A DNA stretch of 31,435 nucleotides from DSFT01 sp032249175 (GTDB lineage Bacteria > Hydrothermota > Hydrothermia > LBFQ01 > DSFT01). The notes below the pieces were generated by a model. The model was not told the origin of the DNA and made no database searches. It saw only the letters and a list, made by a program, of their open reading frames with translations. The stretch is from the NCBI GenBank assembly GCA_032249175.1, contig JAVVGK010000006.1:1-31435 (forward strand), read 5' to 3'. The position numbers were made by a program, and so were the translations under genes. This document shows, piece by piece, positions 30,941 through 31,435 of the stretch. How positions within the stretch are numbered: the first letter of the stretch is position 1; each line of letters begins with the position of its first letter.

Positions 30941-30960
30941 GCTTTGTCTGATAATTCTAA
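30941..30960 (-). repeat. Repeat remnant J (right end only)
   Basis: On the minus strand TTAGAATTATCAGACAAAGC matches the right end of the repeat family. It lies upstream of the ECF-type promoter and points towards the anti-sigma gene. Nothing else of the element is recognisable. Confidence 0.5.
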
Positions 30961-30986
30961 CCCCGAATATGTCGCTCAATGATTAT

Positions 30987-31002
30987 GCTTTAAAATTTTA
31001 AT
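30987..31002 (+). promoter_or_regulatory. GCTTTAAAATTTTAAT element before the right-end ORF
   Basis: The motif is the same as before the coiled-coil gene, but the three bases in the place of ATG are TAT here. The ORF after it lacks a standard start codon. Confidence 0.4.
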
Positions 31003-31435
31003 TATAAAAAATACAAAAGAAGCTATTTTGGGAGGTGTTTTTGAGTTTGCCTTTAAGTTAGGCTTTTTGAAAGGCAGGGTGAAGGATTACGAAAGTTTCA
31101 AAGAGGGCGGGTTTGAAGAGATAAAATCCGAGTTTCTTAATAATGGGTTAGAGGAGCTTGTCTTTGTGTGGGAACAACTTAAAAGGCTTGTACCTTTTGA
31201 ATTGGAAAACCCTCCACAAGGGCTTAAAAATTTGGGATTGGGACAAACCGATAAAAACACCTTGCTGTTTTTGTTTTTGCTTGGCTATTACGAGGGTTCC
31301 TTCTACGGAAAGGGCTTTAGAGATGTAAGGCTTATAAAGTATGAACTGGGAGAGGGTAGTCAGATTGCGGGCATATATCCCAACGCAGACTTGCTGTTTG
31401 TAGCGGATGGAGTTCTGTATGTGGTGGATTTTAAG
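31001..31435 (+). CDS. Partial gene of foreign composition, possible PD-(D/E)XK nuclease
   Basis: This frame is open from 30983 to the window edge (145 codons from 31001) after an in-frame TGA at 30980. There is no ATG or GTG start; ATT 31001 or TTG 31028 are the only candidates near the 5' end, so the gene may be truncated at its 5' end. The translation is helical (AILGGVFEFAFKLGFLKG, LEELVFVWEQLKRLVPFE) and ends PNADLLFVADGVLYVVDFK. The D...VVDFK arrangement is like the core of PD-(D/E)XK nucleases such as Cas4. G+C is 43 % in 31261-31380, against 22 % in a typical line such as 13981-14040, which suggests recent transfer. The call rests on one motif. Confidence 0.5.
   Translation, partial: MIKNTKEAILGGVFEFAFKLGFLKGRVKDYESFKEGGFEEIKSEFLNNGLEELVFVWEQLKRLVPFELENPPQGLKNLGLGQTDKNTLLFLFLLGYYEGSFYGKGFRDVRLIKYELGEGSQIAGIYPNADLLFVADGVLYVVDFK

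Noticed and set aside
1..31435. CRISPR array
   Set aside because: The repeats are long, dispersed, structurally variable and placed before genes. No series of short identical repeats with regular spacers is present.

Overview
The window is AT-rich (most lines are 20-35 % G+C), dense with genes, and looks chromosomal. It suggests a thermophile-like, diderm bacterium from a little-studied lineage. Two secreted proteins end in sorting domains resembling type IX secretion signals, and a bactofilin-like membrane protein, a vitamin-B12-dependent mutase subunit and Complex I genes are present. This fits an FCB-like or WOR-3/Hydrothermae-like candidate phylum, but the placement is inference.

Layout, left to right. 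141-5073 (+): murA, tatC, nuoK, nuoL, rpe and tRNA-Arg(CCU). 5076-9071 (+): a subtilase with a C-terminal sorting domain, an L7Ae-like RNA-binding protein, and a second sorting-domain protein broken by an in-frame TGA. 9098-9429: tandem copies of a repeat. 9465-14569 (+): B12-binding mutase subunit, cdd, pstC, pstA, a small membrane protein, panB, murG and rsmG. 14571-15335: a small coiled-coil membrane gene with a repeat copy on each side. 15376-19296 (+): tig, a PBP4-type dacB and gltX, with tRNA-Leu(CAG) antisense between dacB and gltX. 19281-20934 (+): an HNH endonuclease and DNA methyltransferase pair, probably a restriction-modification system. 20936-21016: a fragment of a second tatC. 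21050-23785 (-): ileS. 23819-24047: repeat copies. 24135-27233 (+): nuoE, an MFS exporter, an MreD-like protein, a YHS/TRASH metal-binding protein and fmt. 27200-28474 (-): pncB. 28605-28974 (-): a frameshifted paralogue of the coiled-coil gene, again flanked by repeat sequence. 29069-30888 (-): an anti-sigma, bactofilin-like and ECF-sigma operon. 31001-31435 (+): the start of a gene of foreign composition, possibly a PD-(D/E)XK nuclease.

Three patterns cut across the genes. (1) A repeat family occurs in about ten copies. Two full copies are each 195 bp, with 11-bp terminal inverted repeats (TTGTCCAATAA / TTATTGGACAA), internal covarying stem-loops and a GGGTGGGTGGG tract; most intact copies lie just upstream of, and point towards, a gene. 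(2) A near-palindrome, TTTAAAATTTTAA, lies a few bases before many start codons that lack a Shine-Dalgarno sequence, and before both tRNAs. It looks like a -10 element giving leaderless mRNAs, and sometimes it lies inside the last codons of the preceding gene. (3) Proteins expected outside the cytoplasm begin with only about 8-9 hydrophobic residues and no basic n-region, which is very short for a signal peptide.

The genes are mostly housekeeping: cell wall (murA, murG, dacB), translation (gltX, ileS, fmt, rsmG, tRNAs), folding and export (tig, tatC), respiration (nuo), cofactors (panB, pncB) and phosphate uptake (pstCA). Accessory elements (the repeats, the restriction system, gene fragments and the right-end gene) lie between them.
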